64,000 nt of DNA from assembly GCA_049840815.1 (NCBI GenBank), contig JASGJI010000020.1, positions 62,001 to 126,000 on the forward strand, written 5' to 3'. The notes below the pieces were generated by a model, which was given only the letters and a program-made list of their open reading frames with translations, did not search any database and was not told the DNA's origin. The stretch is from JASGDN01 sp049840815. Its GTDB lineage: Bacteria; Chloroflexota; Chloroflexia; Thermomicrobiales; UBA6265. The number at the start of each line of letters is the position of its first letter. The stretch's first letter is position 1. Shown one piece after another: positions 29,696-38,650 of this stretch. The translations under genes were made by a program, and so were the position numbers.

Positions 29696-29768
29696 GCGCC
29701 CGTAGCTCAGCGGATAGAGCGCTTGCCTCCGGAGCAAGAGGCCAGAGGTTCGAGTCCTCTCGGGCGTA
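29696..29768 (+). tRNA. tRNA-Arg (anticodon CCG)
   Basis: The cloverleaf folds completely: acceptor GCGCCCG/CGGGCGT (one G-U at the end), D-stem GCTC/GAGC, anticodon stem CTTGC/GCAAG with loop CTCCGGA (anticodon CCG), 5-base variable loop, T-stem AGAGG/CCTCT with TTCGAGT, and discriminator A. CCA is not encoded. Its 3' part is the integration site of the adjoining island. Confidence 0.97.
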
Positions 29769-29770
29769 CC
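29727..29770 (+). repeat. attL: 44-bp att core in the tRNA 3' half
   Basis: This 44-bp sequence, beginning CTCCGGAGCAAG in the anticodon loop and ending GGGCGTACC, recurs exactly at 46898-46941. It marks the left end of an integrative element that rebuilds the tRNA. Confidence 0.95.
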
Positions 29771-29798
29771 CCCAATAGCCAGGAATGGCGCGGATTCA

Positions 29799-29824
29799 GA
29801 CCCCGGTGGACATCCACCGGGGTC
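29799..29824 (+). terminator. Hairpin at element-1 left end
   Basis: GACCCCGGTGG, a 4-base loop and CCACCGGGGTC then TTGCCTT form a terminator for the tRNA. It starts 29 bases after the att core, the same offset as the hairpin after the second att copy. Confidence 0.8.
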
Positions 29825-29840
29825 TTGCCTTGCCAACCGC

Positions 29841-29859
29841 GTAGTACCAGCGTAGTACG
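29841..29859 (+). promoter_or_regulatory. Candidate integrase arm-type boxes, left end
   Basis: GTAGTACC-AGC-GTAGTACG: two 8-base boxes with an 11-base period, 71 bases from the att core. The same boxes occur beside the integrase gene at 46762-46780, as expected for arm sites bound by the integrase N-terminal domain. Confidence 0.7.
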
Positions 29860-29950
29860 AGATTGCCGACCCGCGATTCCGAGCACGGTTTGCAACGCGC
29901 AACCGGGCCATGCCACTACCCCACGAATTCTGATTGATCGAAGCGAAGCT

Positions 29951-31067
29951 TAGTGGTTCTCTCGGCAAGTGTCTTGCGATGATTCCTCCGATGCTGTGCC
30001 GCGGCTCAGGAGGAATTATCATGCCGACGAAACTCGATCTCCGATCTGCCACCCCCGAGGAGGAGCGCGTGGTACTGACGCTCGCGGCCTCGCGCACCCA
30101 GCCCGTCCGCTTGGTCCAGCGCGCGAAGCTGCTGGTCATGCTGCTGGACGATCCCGCGGTCAGCGCCTCAGTCGCCGGACGCCGGGCGGGGCTCAGCGGC
30201 CCATCCGGCTGTGCGTGGGTGAAACGGTTCAATGATGGAGGGCTCGGCGATCTGAGGGATGCCGCGCGTGGGGACCGCCCCCCGACCCACGCGCCCGATG
30301 TCCGCAGCCGCCTCGTGAGCCTGGCGACGCAGAAGCCATCCCGCCTGGAGCTGCCGTTCGACCTCTGGACCTTGGAACGGCTCCAACGGGCGTTCGAGGA
30401 ACGCGAAGGGGTGCATCTGTCGGATTCGACGATCTGGACGTGGCTGCGCGATGAAGGGCTCCAGTGGAAGCGTCAGCAGTCCTGGTTCCATGATGCCGAG
30501 CGCCACGATCCCGAGTTCGTCGAAACAAGGGGGCCATCATCCGAGCCTACACCGCACCACCAGCCGGATGTCGCGTGATCTGCATTGATGAGCTGGGACC
30601 GCTCTCGGCCAAGACGTATCCAGGTGAAGCATACGTCTCGGACGCGCAACGCGCGACCTTCGAGCCGGACTATGGACGCCGCGGCACACGCTGGGTGCAC
30701 GGGGCGTTCGAACCCGCCACCGGCAAAGCGACGGTGATCGTCACGGAACGACGGGATAGGAGGTGCCGCTCGCGCTGCTGTCCTGGCCGGAGATTCAGGT
30801 AATGGTCCTGCCCAACTACGCCAGCTGGATGAACCTGATCGAGCCGTGGTGGAAGCAACTCAAGAACCTCGCGCTCAAGGGGCGCCGCTTCGAGACCGCT
30901 GATGATCTCGAGAAGGTCCTAAGGGGCTCGCATACTGGAACGGCCACCGACGACCGTACCGGTGGCGGAAGATCCCTGACGCGCTCCCAACGCCGCCACT
31001 CGGTGGGTTTGGATCCCAGATGATTCCCTATGCTCGATAGGGAACGAACTTGCCGAGAGAACCACTA
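29951..31067 (+). mobile_element. IS630-family element (IS630a, decayed)
   Basis: Terminal inverted repeats TTAGTGGTTCTCTCGGCAAG are near-perfect at both ends and are bounded by TA, the IS630-type target duplication. The single transposase gene is broken. An IS5 element abuts the right end. Confidence 0.85.
30021..31023 (+). pseudogene. Broken IS630-type transposase
   Basis: The first frame (from an ATG at 30021 with AGGAGG upstream) gives the HTH N-terminal half, ending after HDAERHDPEFVETRG. A second frame continues with VICIDELGPLSAKTYPG, the first catalytic Asp region. A third frame resumes with VMVLPNYASWMNLIEPWW, the catalytic Glu region. The segment with the middle Asp (normally around ILDNLSTH) is missing, so there are at least two frame changes and an internal deletion. 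It cannot encode an active enzyme. Confidence 0.85.
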
Positions 31068-31068
31068 A

Positions 31069-31928
31069 GAACGCCTAACACAACCGTTGGATGGCGTTGA
31101 AACAGATGAGGCAACAGCCGAGGGTGGTGAAGGCCTGATGAAGATCGATCCGACGTTCGTACCGAATGGTTAGCCGTCGAGACCGGTTCAACCAGGCGAA
31201 GGTCCGTTCCACCACCCACCGGTGGCGTCCCAACCGCTCGCTCGACGCAACCCCACGCCGAGCAATGCGGACCGCGATGCGACGACGATGCAGGAATCGC
31301 CGACAGCGCGGGATGTCATAGGCCTTGTCGGCATGCACCTTCGTGGGACGTTTCCGGCGTTGCCCGCTCGGTGTCCGGATCGGGGGAACGGCGTCAATCA
31401 TGGTCTCGAAGACGATGCTGTCGTGCCGGTTCGCGCCAGTGAGCAGGCAGGCAAGCGGAATCCCCTGCCGATCGACGATCAGATGCCGTTTCGTGCCCGG
31501 TCTGGCGCGATCCGTAGGATTGGGACCTGTCGCATCGCCCCCCTTTTCGCCGGGATGCTCGCGCTGTCCACGCAGGCCCGCTCCCAGTCGATCTGCCCGG
31601 CAGCGCCCAACTCGTCGAGCAGGGTGCGGTGCAGCCGGTCCCAGACCCCAGCCTCCTGCCAGTCGCGGAGCCGTCGCCAACACGTCATCCCGCATCCGCA
31701 GCCCATCTCGACCGGCAGATATTCCCACGGGATGCCCGTCTTCAGCACGAAGAGGATGCCGGTCAGGCAGGCCCGATCGGGAATGCGGGGCCGCCCGCCC
31801 TTGGGGTTCGGGGGCACTATCGGCAGCAGCGGTTCAATCCGGGTCCAGAGGTCGTCGGGAAGGAGTGGCTTGCTCATGTCCCATCACCCGACACGACCCA
31901 TGCCACGAATGGGTTGTGTTAGGCGTTC
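31069..31928 (-). mobile_element. IS5-family element (IS427 type)
   Basis: This element of about 860 bp has 17-bp perfect terminal inverted repeats GAACGCCTAACACAACC. It lies directly against the right end of IS630a and truncates a DUF499 gene remnant on its other side. A clean target duplication is not visible. Confidence 0.88.
31075..31877 (-). CDS. IS5-family transposase, two frames joined by -1 frameshift
   Basis: ORF A (31877 to 31479) begins MSKPLLPDDLWTRIEPLLP and reaches the first catalytic Asp in CVDSASIPAKRGA. ORF B overlaps it and continues TGPNPTDRARPGTKRH, HADKAYDIP (second Asp) and RWVVERTFAWLNRSRRL (Glu), ending at 31075. The overlap contains AAAAGGGGGG, where a -1 slip gives SIPAKRGGDATGPNPTDR, matching the uninterrupted family consensus. 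This is the usual expression mode of IS427-type elements. The element appears intact. Confidence 0.88.
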
Positions 31929-32345
31929 AAAGTACTGCGCTTCTCCACGAGTTCCTGGCGTTCAGGCGGTATGCCGCCGGGAACGTCGACCTCGATTTCT
32001 AGGGTGACGCGAATGTTCGCGCCGTAGGTCGTCTGAAGATGCGAGAGCACCTCGTTCGAGATCTCGCGCACTGGGAAGCCACCGTCTGCGGGTTCAGCGT
32101 GACGGAGCCCAAATACCGGTGGGCGTCGGCCGAGGCTGGAGCCACTGGGGCAAGACCGGCGGTGGAGGTGGAGTAATGGCTCCACCTCCAATTCCTCCGC
32201 TTGCTTCGGTGCCTCCATCTGGCCCCCTGCCCCTCGCCCGTTCTTGTTCGATCTTCTCCCGCTCAAGGCGAGCGTCCTGGTCAAATTGGCGCTGGGCGAC
32301 TTCAGGGTAGACCAGCGCGCCAGTTCCGGTGTGCGAGACCGGTGC
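31929..32345 (-). pseudogene. Remnant of a DUF499-type ATPase C-terminus
   Basis: Minus-strand fragments in two frames give a Pro/Gly-rich linker, then YLGSVTLNPQTVASQ, then (after a frame change) ISNEVLSHLQTTYGANI and VTLEIEVDVPGGIPPE. This order matches what I remember of the C-terminus of DUF499 proteins, large ATPases found in defence-type islands. The 3' end is cut by the IS5 element, and the N-terminal ATPase region is absent. Confidence 0.55.
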
Positions 32346-32365
32346 ATCCACACTCTGTGAATGCG

Positions 32366-32982
32366 TCAGACCGAGGTAGCCTCCGGATACCTCATCTCAC
32401 GGGTGCCGTGATTGGCAAGCTGGAATCGCCAGAGTTCCGATCCGTCCTCTGGCTTGAGCGCGATGACGGTCGCGGTATCGCCGAGGACGCCGACGAGGAT
32501 GTCGTACCCCACGGCGACGCCATTCGGGCCGGCAGTCGACACCTGGTACTCGTTCTTCCATTTCCCCTCATCGCTTTCGAGATCGACCGTCATGATGGTC
32601 GCGGCGTTGTCGATGATGTAGACGGTGTCCCCGAGCACGACCGGATTCGAGGTGATCGCCCCACCAGGTGAGCTCGCGGTGATCGGCAACTCCCAGGAAA
32701 CGCCGAGCGTGGAGACGTTGCTCGAGTCAATAGCTCCACCAGCAGCGACTCGTGTCGCCCCAAGGCCGCCTTTGGCAACGGGCCAGTCCTGTACGAATTT
32801 CTTCCACCTCAGGCGGAACCGTGGGCAACGCGGCCCCAAGGAGAGGCTGCTGGAGTGGCGTCCTAGGCGAGGGCACCCCTTACCGCACCGACTGCAATCG
32901 CGGTAGCAACGCCTGCACTGGCAACAACGAGGTCGCGACGCGACGGCGGCGTCGCGGTATGCGAACCCTTGGCATCGTCCAT
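32366..32982 (-). pseudogene. Remnant of a Tat-exported PQQ-type beta-propeller protein
   Basis: One frame from 32982 encodes a Tat signal (PSRRDLVVASAGVATAIAVG). Another frame then carries VQDWPVAKGGLGATR, WELPITASSPGGAITSNPVVLGDTVY and TVIALKPEDGSELWRFQLAN, typical of PQQ-like propeller blades. The frames do not join, and the protein stops after about 200 of the usual 500-600 residues. It is dead cargo. Confidence 0.65.
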
Positions 32983-33530
32983 GAGAACACCTCTCCAGTG
33001 AGTTACGGTCCATTCTTGCGGGGAAGGGCGGGCACACGAACCAGAATACAGTCTGAACGGAAACGGATTTCTGATTCGCACCATGGGACTCGCCTGTTTG
33101 CCTAGCAATGAGGGGCTGCGCAACGTGCAAGCCGCACAGCCACGGACGGGGCCAAATGCAACCGAAGTCCCGATGGATAAATGTATGAAAACCGCTTCGT
33201 CATCACCGGTCCCCGAAACACCGGTGTTTCATGGACATCCCTCCCCGTCTTCCGGGCGATCCAGTCTGGCTCATCCCCCCTGACCCAAAGCACCTATCCT
33301 GATCCATGTCCCTCGTCATGTGCCCCGATGGAACCATCCGATGCGGGTCTCCGTCTCCAGCATCCAAATCGTATATAGGGAACCCATGCACGACCCACGC
33401 CGAACGTATAGCATGCGCAACCCTTGGCCAGTACCCTACCGATGCCAGCGGCGGCGGTTGTCCGTGGAGGTATGGCGTTCGAGCGACGGCAGTGGGATCG
33501 ACAAGCCGTCACGTTTTGGGGGAGAAACCC
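32983..33530. other. Non-coding leader before the LPSTG protein
   Basis: No recognisable gene is present. A perfect 16-bp palindrome GAAACACCGGTGTTTC lies at 33215-33230 and could be an operator. The surface-protein gene begins at 33531. Confidence 0.4.
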
Positions 33531-34808
33531 ATGATTCATCGGATGCGGCCACTTTTGGCCGTTTTCATGTGTCTCGCGTTGCTTAGCAGCGTGGGCACGA
33601 CCCGGATCCTCGCAAGTGAGGCATCGCCGGTGGCGGAGACACCGGTCGAGACAGAGGCCCCGGTGGAAACCGTCGCGCCGGTGGAGACGGTAACCGAGAC
33701 CGTTGCGGCGGACGATGCTTTCACGGGTGCCGCGGCGACAGTTAGTGGTACTGGCACGTTCACGAGGGCCGATCAGGGCAAGACCAATCCCACCAAGGCG
33801 ATCCAGTGGACGGTCACCGTCCATGTAAGTTCGTCCGTCCAGCAGCCGAACGTCGAGCTAAGCGTGCCGGCGGGTGCCAACTGGCAGTTCAACTGCGAGG
33901 GTTTTGTTGACGGCAACGATACCGGCGCCTGGTACACATCCAACATAGAGGGTGAGGGTTCGGGTCAGTACTGCTCGCCGATGCATATAGGGTTGGCATT
34001 CAACTCCATTCAGGCGGGCCAGGACGTCGTCATCACGGTGTGGGGCGACACCAATCCGCCGTTCACGTCCCTCCAGACCTTCGAAAGCACAATAACTTGG
34101 TACGACGGTGCCAATGCGGGTACCCAGACCACGACCTCCGCTAGCCTCACCCAGACCAGTGACGCCACCTCGACCCCGGCCCCGACGAACACCCCAGCAG
34201 CGACGGCAACATCTGTAGCGACCAACACCCCAGCGGCCACGGCAACATCCGTAGCGACCAACACACCGGCCCCGACGAATACGCTAGCAGCCACCGCGAC
34301 GACTGCGCCGACCAACACCCCAGCGGCCACGGCAACCACCGCGCTGACGGAAGTCCCGGCCACCAGCACCCCAACCCCTGAGGCTGCTGAGCCGACGAAC
34401 ACGCCGACCGCTGAAGTAGTCGAACCGACGAACACGCCGACGGAGATCCCGGTGACGACTGTGCCGACCGAGGTCCCCACGGCCACGACGGAGCCGACGC
34501 TGACGGCCACCGCAACCGAGGTTCCGGCCACGGCCACGACCGTACCGCCCACCACGACAGCACCGACCGCGACCTTCGATCCCGGCCAGCCATCGAAGCC
34601 GGCAACCGAGGCCCCAGGCAAGCCGTCGAAGCCGGCCACCACCGCACCGGCCAAGACCGCCGTCCCGGTCAGCGGCCTGCCGAGCACCGGTCAGGGCGAT
34701 GGCACGTCGGGCTCCCCGGCCGCCCTGTGGATGGCCCTCGTGGCCACCATCCTGCTCGGCGCCGGGATGGGCCTCACCATCCAGCGCAAGCGAGCCGATC
34801 GCTCCTGA
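33531..34808 (+). CDS. Secreted, Thr/Pro-rich surface protein with LPSTG anchor
   Basis: This 425-residue exported protein starts with a signal peptide (MIHRMRPLLAVFMCLALLSS). A short Val/Glu/Thr repeat segment (PVETEAPVETVAPVETV) follows, then a globular beta-rich domain (about residues 60-200) with two cysteines. A long stalk follows of TNTPAATAT-like Thr/Pro/Ala repeats. The C-terminus has LPSTG, a hydrophobic helix and the basic tail QRKRADRS, the layout of sortase substrates. No sortase gene is in the window. The repeats produce long false antisense frames. RBS GGGGGAGA precedes the ATG. It is probably an adhesin or envelope stalk protein carried as island cargo. Confidence 0.85.
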   Translation: MIHRMRPLLAVFMCLALLSSVGTTRILASEASPVAETPVETEAPVETVAPVETVTETVAADDAFTGAAATVSGTGTFTRADQGKTNPTKAIQWTVTVHVSSSVQQPNVELSVPAGANWQFNCEGFVDGNDTGAWYTSNIEGEGSGQYCSPMHIGLAFNSIQAGQDVVITVWGDTNPPFTSLQTFESTITWYDGANAGTQTTTSASLTQTSDATSTPAPTNTPAATATSVATNTPAATATSVATNTPAPTNTLAATATTAPTNTPAATATTALTEVPATSTPTPEAAEPTNTPTAEVVEPTNTPTEIPVTTVPTEVPTATTEPTLTATATEVPATATTVPPTTTAPTATFDPGQPSKPATEAPGKPSKPATTAPAKTAVPVSGLPSTGQGDGTSGSPAALWMALVATILLGAGMGLTIQRKRADRS

Positions 34809-34833
34809 GCATTCCAGGGCTCGTAGCGTTCAG

Positions 34834-34871
34834 GAAGACGGGGTGGCCGCGATTGTGGCCACCCCGTCTTC
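34834..34871 (+). terminator. Strong terminator after the LPSTG gene
   Basis: A perfect 15-bp stem GAAGACGGGGTGGCC with an 8-base loop starts 26 bases past the stop codon. Confidence 0.85.
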
Positions 34872-35136
34872 GTTGGCTTGAGGACGCAGTCAGACGGAGG
34901 ACGGTCCATGACGCGTCCGCGTCGGAGGGATGGCGGGTGGTGATGCTGTCCATCCCCAAGCATACGCCCCCCAACGGGCATACCCGCCTCTAGCAGGCTG
35001 GTGAAAACGGGGTGATTGGGGTTCGGGGAGGCGGCGATCGAGCCCGTGGTGGATCGGCATCGCGCTACATTCTTGGGAGTGATGGGGACCGGAGCGGACT
35101 GACCCAGTGTCAGGAGGTGATCCGGGCAGGGGGGTA

Positions 35137-35436
35137 TCAGGAACCGGTCAGGAGCAGGCGGCGAATCCGGTGCAAGGTGTACGCGGTCGCCGTCCGGTAC
35201 GCGCTCAGTTGCGTGCGGGCGATCGCTCGAACCTGGGTCCGCCGCATGCCCCCGATCGTCTTCATCCAGCCGCCCCCTTCTTCGATCAGCTTCCGCGTGC
35301 CTTGGCTGATCGCGGAGCCGAGACGGGCGGCCACGTCCTCCAGCACAAGCACTCGTGCGTCGTGCCATGCTGCTTCCCCCTGAACCACCCGATCGTGCCG
35401 CGATGCAGTGTTGCAGGCACGATCGGGCCTTGGCAT
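35137..35436 (-). pseudogene. Transposase C-terminal remnant (IS5-like)
   Basis: The minus frame contains TRKLIEEGGGWMKTIGGMRR, RAIARTQLSAYRTATAYTLHRI and RRLLL, the C-terminal region of IS5-type transposases. Upstream catalytic parts are missing. The flanking 34872-35136 and 35437-35454 hold nothing else I can identify. Confidence 0.6.
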
Positions 35437-35455
35437 GGGATGTTCAGCTGCCGGC

Positions 35456-36690
35456 TAGTGGTGTGTCAGCCATGAGTTGCCGGTGGCAAGGGGGCTGCGA
35501 GCGCGTAGGGAATCGTGCCGTGTTTCCCGCGAGGAGTCCCCGCTATGGCCAATTCCTATCGCGTCATCCTGACCGACGCTGAGCGTGCCGAGCTGAACGG
35601 CCTGATCCATAGCGGAGTTGCGACTGCCCAGAGGATCACTCGAGCTCGCATCCTGCTCAAAGCCGATCATGGCGAGGCCGGTCCCAGCTGGTCGGATGCC
35701 GCGATTGTCGGAGCGCTCGACGTCAACGCCAGCACGGTCCTTCGCGTGCGGCGGCAGTTCGCAACCGAGGGGCTGGCGGCCACCATGGAGCGCAAGCGCC
35801 CGGATCGTGTCTACGAGCGAACGCTCGATGGCGAGCAGGAGGCGAAGCTGATCGCCGTGACCTGCTCGGAGCCGCCCGATGGAGCCGACCGCTGGTCGTT
35901 ACGCCTGCTCGCCGATGAGGTGGTGCGGCTGGAGGTGGTGCCCTCCATCTCCTACGAGACCGTGCGCCGAACCCTCAAAAAAACGCGCTGAAACCCTGGC
36001 TGGTTGAGCAATGGTGCCTGGCCCCCACCGCCGATCCTGAGTTCGTCTGGCATATGGAAGATGTGCTGGATGTGTACCAGCGCCCATTCGATCCGGCGCA
36101 TCCCGTCATCTGTCTCGATGAGACCAACCGACAACTGCTCGATGAGACCCGGCCACCCCAACCCGTCGTCCCTGGCCATCCGGCCCGCCACGATCCGGAG
36201 TATGTCCGAGGTGGGATCGCCAACCTCTTCCTGGTGACCGAGCCGCTGCGGGGGTGGCGGTCCGTCATGGTCAGCACGCAGCGCACCCGCCTCGACTTCG
36301 CGGCCTGCATCAAGGCGCTGGTCGAGGTCCACTATCCCGACGCCAAGCGAATCGTTCTGGTCCTCGATCAGCTGAACATCCACACGCCCGCATCGTTGTA
36401 TGCGGCCTTCCCGCCCGATGAAGCCAGACGCTTGGCGGACAAGCTGGAGTTCCACCACACGCCGAAACATGGATCGTGGCTGAACATGGCAGAGCTTGAA
36501 TTGAGCATCCTCCAGCGTCAGTGCCTGCGGCAGCGCATCCCGGATCGTAACGCGATGGAACGGGAAGTGACTGCCTGGGCCGACCGGCGTAATGCCGCCA
36601 CCCGCACGATCGACTGGCAGTTCACCACCAGCGATGCTCGCACCCGTCTCCGTCACCTCTATCCGGCATTTGAGGAGTGACACTCCACTA
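35456..36690 (+). mobile_element. IS630-family element, copy 1 (IS630b)
   Basis: The 1235-bp element has imperfect inverted ends TAGTGGTGTGTCA and TAGTGGAGTGTCA and is flanked by CTAG on both sides (35455-35458 and 36688-36691). An inverted copy of the same length and identical encoded proteins is at 60807-62041. The right end lies on the stop codon of the adjacent minus-strand gene. Confidence 0.93.
35545..36680 (+). CDS. IS630b transposase, two frames joined by -1 frameshift
   Basis: ORF 1 (35545-35991) is the HTH half, MANSYRVILTDAERAELNGL to RRTLKKTR. ORF 2 continues to 36680 with the DDE domain: VICLDETNRQ, IVLVLDQLNIHT and HGSWLNMAELE. The junction contains seven A residues; a -1 slip on A7 reads LKKNALKPWLVEQW, joining the halves. 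The ATG at 35545 follows GAGGAG. It appears intact. Confidence 0.9.
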
Positions 36691-37245
36691 GGGATGTTTT
36701 CGTCGATCCACCCCGGCCAAGAGATTGCCGGCGACATTGACCTGCTGGTCGGCGATGTTGATCTGGATCGGCGTGATCAGCTTCCGAACCCGTGCCAGCG
36801 ACTCCACCGATGCGAGGAAGCGCCGGTGGGCCCGGTCCGCCTGCTGCTCGTAGAATCGGGTCAATTCCAGACTCCGCGTCTCCCCCGGCGCAATTGCCCG
36901 CGCCCGCTCGGCCTGCAATGTCGCCAGGTAGTCGAGCCCGATCCGCCGGATCAGCATCCGCTCCAGCGCACTCCCGGTCCCTTCTCGCATCAACTCACTT
37001 CGAAGACCGCGCGCCTGAGAGCGGAAGAGCTCCGTCGCCCCAGCGGGCACATTGGCGAGGATCGCCGCCTCGGCGTTGTACGCCAGGTCGGTAAGGGTTT
37101 CCACTACCTGCGGTGCATCCCGCAACATCGTTTTCAGGATCCCGAGCGCTTCCGCATCCCCGGCATCCGCCTTGGCGATCGCATCGAAGAGAACACCCAT
37201 ATCTGGGTTAACAGGCTTGACTGGCAGGTTCGCTGAGGTCGTCAT
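36688..37245 (-). CDS. Element protein of unknown function, shared C-terminal QVN motif
   Basis: This protein of about 185 residues starts at an ATG at 37245 with GGAGGACA upstream; a frame from 37278 is longer but lacks a good RBS. It is mostly helical (TLTDLAYNAEAAILANVP, SLELTRFYEQQADRAHRRFL). The C-terminus ITPIQINIADQQVNVAG resembles that of its neighbour at 37548. The stop codon TAG belongs to the CTAG at the IS630b boundary and may be native. It is the last gene of the element operon, and the start overlaps the upstream gene. Function is unknown. Confidence 0.6.
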   Translation of the reverse strand: MTTSANLPVKPVNPDMGVLFDAIAKADAGDAEALGILKTMLRDAPQVVETLTDLAYNAEAAILANVPAGATELFRSQARGLRSELMREGTGSALERMLIRRIGLDYLATLQAERARAIAPGETRSLELTRFYEQQADRAHRRFLASVESLARVRKLITPIQINIADQQVNVAGNLLAGVDRRKHP

Positions 37246-37543
37246 GACGTGTCCTCCATTGGCGCTTGTATCGTTCAAATCCCGCAGCGAGCAGCATGCC
37301 CCGGTTCAGCGTGTCCACCATCTGGTGCAGCATGGCCAGCTCAGCATCAATCACATCTGCCCGTTCTAGCTCCTCCCGGATCAGGGCACGTTCGGCGTCT
37401 CGCTTCGCCCGCCTCTCGGCATCGGCGAGGGCAGCCAGTTCGCCTTTCTTCCCGCACCCGACATACTCGCGCACCACCCGGCCATTCACCCGTCGACTGC
37501 GGGTGTAATAGCGCCCGCCGCCAGGACGCGTCTCCCAGCCCAT
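37208..37543 (-). CDS. Small element protein of unknown function
   Basis: This 111-residue protein begins MGWETRPGGGRYYTRSRRVNG. The N-terminal 30 residues are basic and beta-like (RYYTRSRRVNGRVVREYVG), followed by a charged helical segment (residues 45-80, ADAERRAKRDAERALIREEL) that could form a coiled coil. I recall similar short proteins in mobile elements but can assign no role. It lies 4 bp after the 256-residue gene and overlaps the next start. Confidence 0.6.
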   Translation of the reverse strand: MGWETRPGGGRYYTRSRRVNGRVVREYVGCGKKGELAALADAERRAKRDAERALIREELERADVIDAELAMLHQMVDTLNRGMLLAAGFERYKRQWRTRHDDLSEPASQAC

Positions 37544-37547
37544 TGTG

Positions 37548-38318
37548 TTACGCCTCCTCCCCCTGCCCCACGAGGTGGGCGACGATCACCTGCTGCGCAC
37601 CCAGATTGACTTGTCCAGCCTGGTGGATATGTACCGGCCCAGTCCGCCGCAGATCACCCAAGGCCCTCAGCGTGTGTAGGAGGCGCGCATGTGCTCGATC
37701 GGCCATCCGGGCGGAATGCTCCATCGCCTCCGCACTCTCGATCCGCTGCGGCTTCCATCCACCATGCCGACCGAGGTCGTGGCGTTCCATGCTCACCTCC
37801 GTCGCCGCCTGCATGTGGAGCTGCTCGCTCCAGGCCAGATAGTCGCCAAACGCTTCCGCCGCCAGCTCGACCAGGGCGCTCTCGATACCCGGGCGTGGCT
37901 CGTAGTCAGCTCGGAAGCTGTCGCGAATCGCCAGGAAGCGAGCCCGATCCCACGGATGGCCGTCCCAATCGAGCGCCCTCGCCGTGCGGTGACCGCTCGC
38001 CAGTTCCTCCCGCGCCGCTGCCCGCAGCCCTTGCCAGAGCTCCGCCATGGCCTCGGGATCACGTTCCACCACACGTTCGAGATCGAACCACGACACCTGA
38101 TCCGGTGGCCGATCGCGTATCCGGGCGAGGTCGGCGGCTGCCTCGTCTGGCGTATCGTCAGCACCTCGAGCGTGGGCATCCGCGTCAATTGCGTTCATCT
38201 GCAGCTGGTCGCGATAGAAGGTCACCATCCGACCATAGGTATGCGCCAACTCGGCTGCAAGCGATCCGGTTTCCCGCTCGTCAACCGGTACCGTGGTCGG
38301 CTGGAGATCTTGGCTCAT
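37548..38318 (-). CDS. Element protein of unknown function (256 aa)
   Basis: This acidic, helix-rich protein has no recognised domain. Its C-terminus (GPVHIHQAGQVNLGAQQVIV) parallels the C-terminus of the protein ending at 36688 (QINIADQQVNV), suggesting a shared short beta motif for assembly or binding. It overlaps the upstream gene by 4 bp. Confidence 0.55.
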   Translation of the reverse strand: MSQDLQPTTVPVDERETGSLAAELAHTYGRMVTFYRDQLQMNAIDADAHARGADDTPDEAAADLARIRDRPPDQVSWFDLERVVERDPEAMAELWQGLRAAAREELASGHRTARALDWDGHPWDRARFLAIRDSFRADYEPRPGIESALVELAAEAFGDYLAWSEQLHMQAATEVSMERHDLGRHGGWKPQRIESAEAMEHSARMADRAHARLLHTLRALGDLRRTGPVHIHQAGQVNLGAQQVIVAHLVGQGEEA

Positions 38319-38650
38319 GCGGCCCGCTCCTCAGCAACACTCCCCCACCGTCTTACCAGCGTCACGGCCAACTGACCGGCACACCAGTCGATGACGGAAA
38401 CCGTTCCACACGCCTTGGCCGCGTGAAGTTCACGGGCAAAGACCTCGACCTCACCCGTCCTGTACAGCGCGACCGCCAAGGACTTCGCCTCCTGCAGTGC
38501 TGCTACGAGTGCCGGTTTGTGCGCCTTCGCCGCTTCAAGCAGCGCCGGCGTAAGCCGACCTCCCCGGATGCGAAGTGCATGGCCGGTTTCGTCCAGCAGG
38601 ATACGTGTGCCGTTCCCAGCCAGGGTGACCAGGAGGTCGTCGATGGTCAT
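38315..38650 (-). CDS. TubC-docking-domain-like small protein
   Basis: This 111-residue protein begins MTIDDLLVTLAGNGTRILLD. The pattern (short helix, beta hairpin with a glycine, then LTPALLEAAKAHKPALVAAL) is that of TubC N-terminal docking domains, which recur in mobile elements beside DUF3987 genes. It is flanked by 4-bp overlaps on both sides. A related gene precedes the truncated DUF3987 remnant of the second element (59.7-60.5 kb). Its role is probably in the element's replication module, but that is inference. Confidence 0.6.
   Translation of the reverse strand: MTIDDLLVTLAGNGTRILLDETGHALRIRGGRLTPALLEAAKAHKPALVAALQEAKSLAVALYRTGEVEVFARELHAAKACGTVSVIDWCAGQLAVTLVRRWGSVAEERAA

Noticed and set aside
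34010..34687. Val/Gly-rich minus-strand frames
   Set aside because: They are the antisense of the Thr/Pro repeat stalk of the LPSTG protein.
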